Assembly (NCBI GenBank): GCA_021734005.1
Contig: JAIPJV010000073.1
Coordinates: 1-8,596, forward strand
From: Fidelibacterota bacterium
GTDB lineage: Bacteria; Fidelibacterota; UBA2242; JAFGTP01
DNA length: 8,596 nt
Direction: 5' to 3'
In this document: in pieces, positions 6,207-8,596 of the stretch
Numbering within the stretch: position 1 is the stretch's first letter
Layout: each line of letters starts with the position of its first letter
Made by a program: the position numbers and the translations under genes
Notes under the pieces: generated by a model
Database searches by the model: none
Told to the model about the DNA's origin: nothing
What the model saw: the letters and a program-made list of their open reading frames with translations, nothing else

Positions 6207-7307
6207 ATGCGATTCTATAAATATTTTTTACCAACAATTTTTATAATTTTACTGTTCACCAGCAAATGTGACAAAAAAATACCAATCACAGAATTTGAAG
6301 ACGATTTTCAGGAATATAAATCTGAACCCCGAATCGAAGCAGTTTTGAATACAACTGATCTTCAGGAATCTGTAGTTCGCATAGATAGGACAATTCTGGT
6401 CACAGACACATCCCTTTATGATGGTCGCGATAATGATGGTGACTGGGTTGGCTATGAAGACTTGAATGGTAATGGGAAATGGGACGAAGGCGAACCTCTC
6501 AATGATGACATAGGTGATGATATCGATGGCAGTGAAGGCATGCGAGAACCAGAAGGTGGACGTGGTGATAACCAACCGACAGAAGGTGAACCTCATGTTG
6601 ATGAGCTGGATGAAATCCTGCCCCAGATTCACGACTCCAGTTTTAGTGTAACCTTATATGAAAAAGTTAGCGGAGAAAAAGCCATCGATTTTAAATGGAC
6701 CTCAAAGGCTGATGATTTTTCCTATATTGAAAATCCAGAGACCGAGATTGAAGAGACTGTCACTTATGGCGGCTATATCCCCGACAAAATTTACATAGAC
6801 AGTATTGATTATAGTAAAGAATACGAATTTGAATTTAGTAAAGAGGATACAGCTATTACTGGATCAGTTGCTCCTATTCGCCCTGCTGTTTTTCAGGATT
6901 CTCCCAATGCAACCCAAAGTGGTGATACCCTTGTATTTGAAAGAAACAGCATGGGGAAAGTTATCTGGGAAACTCAAAGAGAAGCTTCAGTTTACTGGAT
7001 AATTGTTAAACGTATTTATAGTCCTGATTCTATTGAGATTGTAGACGACAGAGCTATGATCTCTGTTGCTGAAGATGAAGACGGCAATCGGATCGGAAAA
7101 GATTTTGCCGACCTCTATGCACCAGGTCTTTACAAATGGGAAGTTCTAGTGCCTTCTATGGCCTATGCGAAATATTTTTATTCCAATCTGCCAATTCGAG
7201 ATAAAGATCTCAACAATCTTCGCGATCAATATGGTAACGTTGTCCTGGGTGTTTCGGGTTCAGTCGCAATCTCTTCGACCTATGTTCGAGTAACAAACGG
7301 AGAATAA
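6207..7307 (+). CDS. DUF4249-like putative lipoprotein with acidic EF-hand-like insert
   Basis: This is a 366-residue envelope protein of unproven function. The ATG at 6207 is chosen because AGGAG (6193-6197) precedes it by 9 bases; the frame is open much further upstream, but only as an overlap with the receptor gene. Residues 1-20 are a signal sequence, and C21 (FTSKC) would be the lipidated cysteine, though Lys at -1 is atypical. The segments EPRIEAVLNTTDLQESVVRI (40-59) and SFSVTLYEKVSG (145-156) recall the beta-rich DUF4249 lipoproteins that accompany TonB-dependent receptors. That assignment rests on order and general pattern. Between these strands lies an acidic Gly/Asp/Asn/Glu stretch (about 72-137) containing a canonical EF-hand loop, DLNGNGKWDEGE (85-96), and the related DNDGD (75-79). 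It is co-transcribed with the receptor and may be its surface or periplasmic partner. A terminator follows. Confidence 0.8.
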   Translation: MRFYKYFLPTIFIILLFTSKCDKKIPITEFEDDFQEYKSEPRIEAVLNTTDLQESVVRIDRTILVTDTSLYDGRDNDGDWVGYEDLNGNGKWDEGEPLNDDIGDDIDGSEGMREPEGGRGDNQPTEGEPHVDELDEILPQIHDSSFSVTLYEKVSGEKAIDFKWTSKADDFSYIENPETEIEETVTYGGYIPDKIYIDSIDYSKEYEFEFSKEDTAITGSVAPIRPAVFQDSPNATQSGDTLVFERNSMGKVIWETQREASVYWIIVKRIYSPDSIEIVDDRAMISVAEDEDGNRIGKDFADLYAPGLYKWEVLVPSMAYAKYFYSNLPIRDKDLNNLRDQYGNVVLGVSGSVAISSTYVRVTNGE

Positions 7308-7338
7308 TAAAATTTATACCGATTAAATTTATCTTCCC

Positions 7339-7378
7339 AACAGGCTGGGTGAACATTTCATCCAGCCTGTTATATTTT
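7339..7378 (+). terminator. Strong Rho-independent terminator of the receptor-lipoprotein operon
   Basis: Arms 7339-7353 and 7357-7371 pair over 15 base pairs with a single G-U wobble around the 3-base loop CAT. The GC-rich core is CAGGCTGG with CCAGCCTG. The stem runs into TTATATTTT. It begins 31 bases after the lipoprotein stop codon and separates that operon from the mutarotase gene. Confidence 0.9.
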
Positions 7379-7418
7379 CAATAATTATACCCGGCAACAA
7401 AACTTTTGGCTGAATCTT

Positions 7419-7447
7419 TTTACAATTTTAGTTATATTACTTATGTT
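7419..7447 (+). promoter_or_regulatory. Candidate promoter for the mutarotase gene
   Basis: TTTACA (7419-7424) is followed after 17 bases by TATGTT (7442-7447), a fair -35 and a weak -10 match. The preceding terminator implies that the mutarotase gene needs its own promoter. A small inverted repeat TACG-AAAA-CGTA (7460-7471) lies just downstream, where a repressor could bind. Both assignments are tentative. Confidence 0.3.
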
Positions 7448-7538
7448 GTTTTACATTTTTACGAAAACGTATTCAACAGAGGAATCTTTACCAAATAATT
7501 TAAATAAATCAATCCGAATTAGTTAGAGAGTTGAGTGA

Positions 7539-8596
7539 ATGAAAAAATTTTTTAGTTTTTTAGCACTGATCTTGTTAATCAACTGTTCACAGGAAAGGAA
7601 TCTGAATATGATTGATGAAAACAATTTTTCAGCAATAGTAAATGGCAAAAAAGTTAGTCTATTCACATTAAAAAATAAAAATGGAATGATTGTTCAGATA
7701 ACCAATTTGGGCGGAAGAGTTGTCTCTCTTCTGGTGCCCGATAAAAATGGTCAGATGAAAGATGTTGTTTTGGGATATGAATCTTTAGAAGGTTACCAGA
7801 ATTCCAATGAAGTTTACTTCGGAGCTTTGATTGGCCGCTATGGTAACAGAATAGCCAAAGGCAGATTCACTTTAAAAGGAAAAGAGTATAAATTGCCCAC
7901 CAATGACGGAAACAACCATCTCCATGGTGGCCCTCAAGGATTTCATGAGGTCATCTGGAATGCAGACCAGATTGATTCTCAGACCCTAAAATTATCCTAT
8001 CTATCAAAAGATGGTGAAATGGGATATCCAGGCATACTCCAGGTCGAAGTCACTTATAAGTTGCTGGATGACAATCAATTAAAAATTGGTTACAATGCAA
8101 AGACAGATCAGACTACGATTATTAACTTGACTCATCATTCCTTTTTCAATTTGAATGGTGCTGGAAATGGCAAGATCACCGATCATATTTTACAAATTGA
8201 TGCTGATCAATTTACTCCTATCAATTCCGGTCTGATTCCGACTGGTGAATTAAAGAATGTTAAAGATACACCTTTTGATTTTTCAAAGCCAGTTGCAATC
8301 GGAAAGAGAATAAATAAAGATAATCAACAACTAGAATACGGAAAAGGCTATGATCATAATTGGGTTTTGAATAATTGGAATGACCAGAACCGAAAAGTAG
8401 CAAGCATTTATAGCCCAAAATCAGGTATTAAAATGGAAGTCTTTACCAATGAACCTGGAATGCAATTTTACAGTGGTAATTTTTTAAATGGCAGCGACAC
8501 AGGAAAAGGAGAAAAAGTTTACAAATATCGTACAGCCTTTTGCCTGGAAACCCAGCATTTTCCCGACAGTCCAAATCACAATAATTTTCCATCCAC
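7539..8596 (+). CDS. galM: Aldose 1-epimerase (mutarotase), lipoprotein form, 3' end cut by window
   Basis: The gene gives 352 complete codons and runs off the window without a stop. The product interconverts alpha and beta anomers of aldoses such as galactose and glucose. The family hallmarks are present: ITNLGGRVVSLLVPD (54-68), LIGRYGNRIAKG (98-108), NNHLHGG (125-131), LTHHSFFNLNG (197-207), YDHNW (271-275) and ETQHFPDSPNH (338-347). By analogy with the Lactococcus enzyme, H129 and H200 are the catalytic histidines, D272 binds substrate and E338 is the base. FPS at the cut normally lies shortly before the C-terminus, so perhaps 25-40 residues are missing. Residues 1-15 are a signal sequence and C16 (LLINC) a probable lipidation site, placing the enzyme in the envelope rather than the cytoplasm. 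AGAGAG at 7525-7530 is a modest ribosome site. Its partner activity is probably sugar release by the GH97 enzyme. Confidence 0.92.
   Translation, partial: MKKFFSFLALILLINCSQERNLNMIDENNFSAIVNGKKVSLFTLKNKNGMIVQITNLGGRVVSLLVPDKNGQMKDVVLGYESLEGYQNSNEVYFGALIGRYGNRIAKGRFTLKGKEYKLPTNDGNNHLHGGPQGFHEVIWNADQIDSQTLKLSYLSKDGEMGYPGILQVEVTYKLLDDNQLKIGYNAKTDQTTIINLTHHSFFNLNGAGNGKITDHILQIDADQFTPINSGLIPTGELKNVKDTPFDFSKPVAIGKRINKDNQQLEYGKGYDHNWVLNNWNDQNRKVASIYSPKSGIKMEVFTNEPGMQFYSGNFLNGSDTGKGEKVYKYRTAFCLETQHFPDSPNHNNFPS

Overview
The window looks like chromosomal DNA from a low-GC, Gram-negative bacterium of the wider FCB group. Candidates are Neomarinimicrobiota, Calditrichota, KSB1 or Cloacimonadota-like lineages. 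Three things point there: a TonB-dependent receptor with an N-terminal carboxypeptidase-regulatory-like domain, a partner lipoprotein rich in Asp/Asn/Gly calcium-type loops, and clear Shine-Dalgarno sequences (AGGAG, GGAGG, GAGGG) before most genes. The last point argues against classical Bacteroidota, which rarely use them, and there is no SusD homologue. The taxonomic placement is inference.

Layout. (1) 32-1966 (+): a secreted GH97 glycoside hydrolase of the retaining (alpha-galactosidase-like) type. (2) 2060-3081 (-): a two-gene toxin-antitoxin module convergent with it, made of a DUF4258-like toxin followed by an MqsA/YgiT-type zinc-finger/HTH antitoxin. The module has its own promoter and an operator-like array of inverted half-sites. 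(3) 3143-3811: a long AT-rich intergenic region without a convincing gene. It holds a perfect CRP-type palindrome, two further inverted repeats and a leader hairpin with competing folds. (4) 3812-6187 (+): the TonB-dependent receptor, starting at a TTG codon. (5) 6207-7307 (+): a DUF4249-like putative lipoprotein with an acidic EF-hand-like insert, in one operon with the receptor and ended by a strong intrinsic terminator at 7339-7378. (6) 7539 to the window edge (+): a lipoprotein aldose 1-epimerase (mutarotase), cut off near its C-terminus.

How the genes may work together. GH97, receptor, lipoprotein and mutarotase fit a small envelope system for alpha-galactosides or related sugars. The receptor and lipoprotein would capture and import a glycan or other ligand. 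The periplasmic GH97 would release a sugar and the membrane-anchored mutarotase would equilibrate its anomers. The ligand of the receptor cannot be read from the sequence. The toxin-antitoxin module sits between the GH97 and the transport operon and looks functionally unrelated to them. I found no CRISPR array, insertion sequence, tRNA or rRNA.

No wholly new system is evident. The items most worth a second look are the leader region 3480-3811, the operator layout and extended antitoxin of the toxin-antitoxin module, and the paired calcium-type loops in receptor and lipoprotein.
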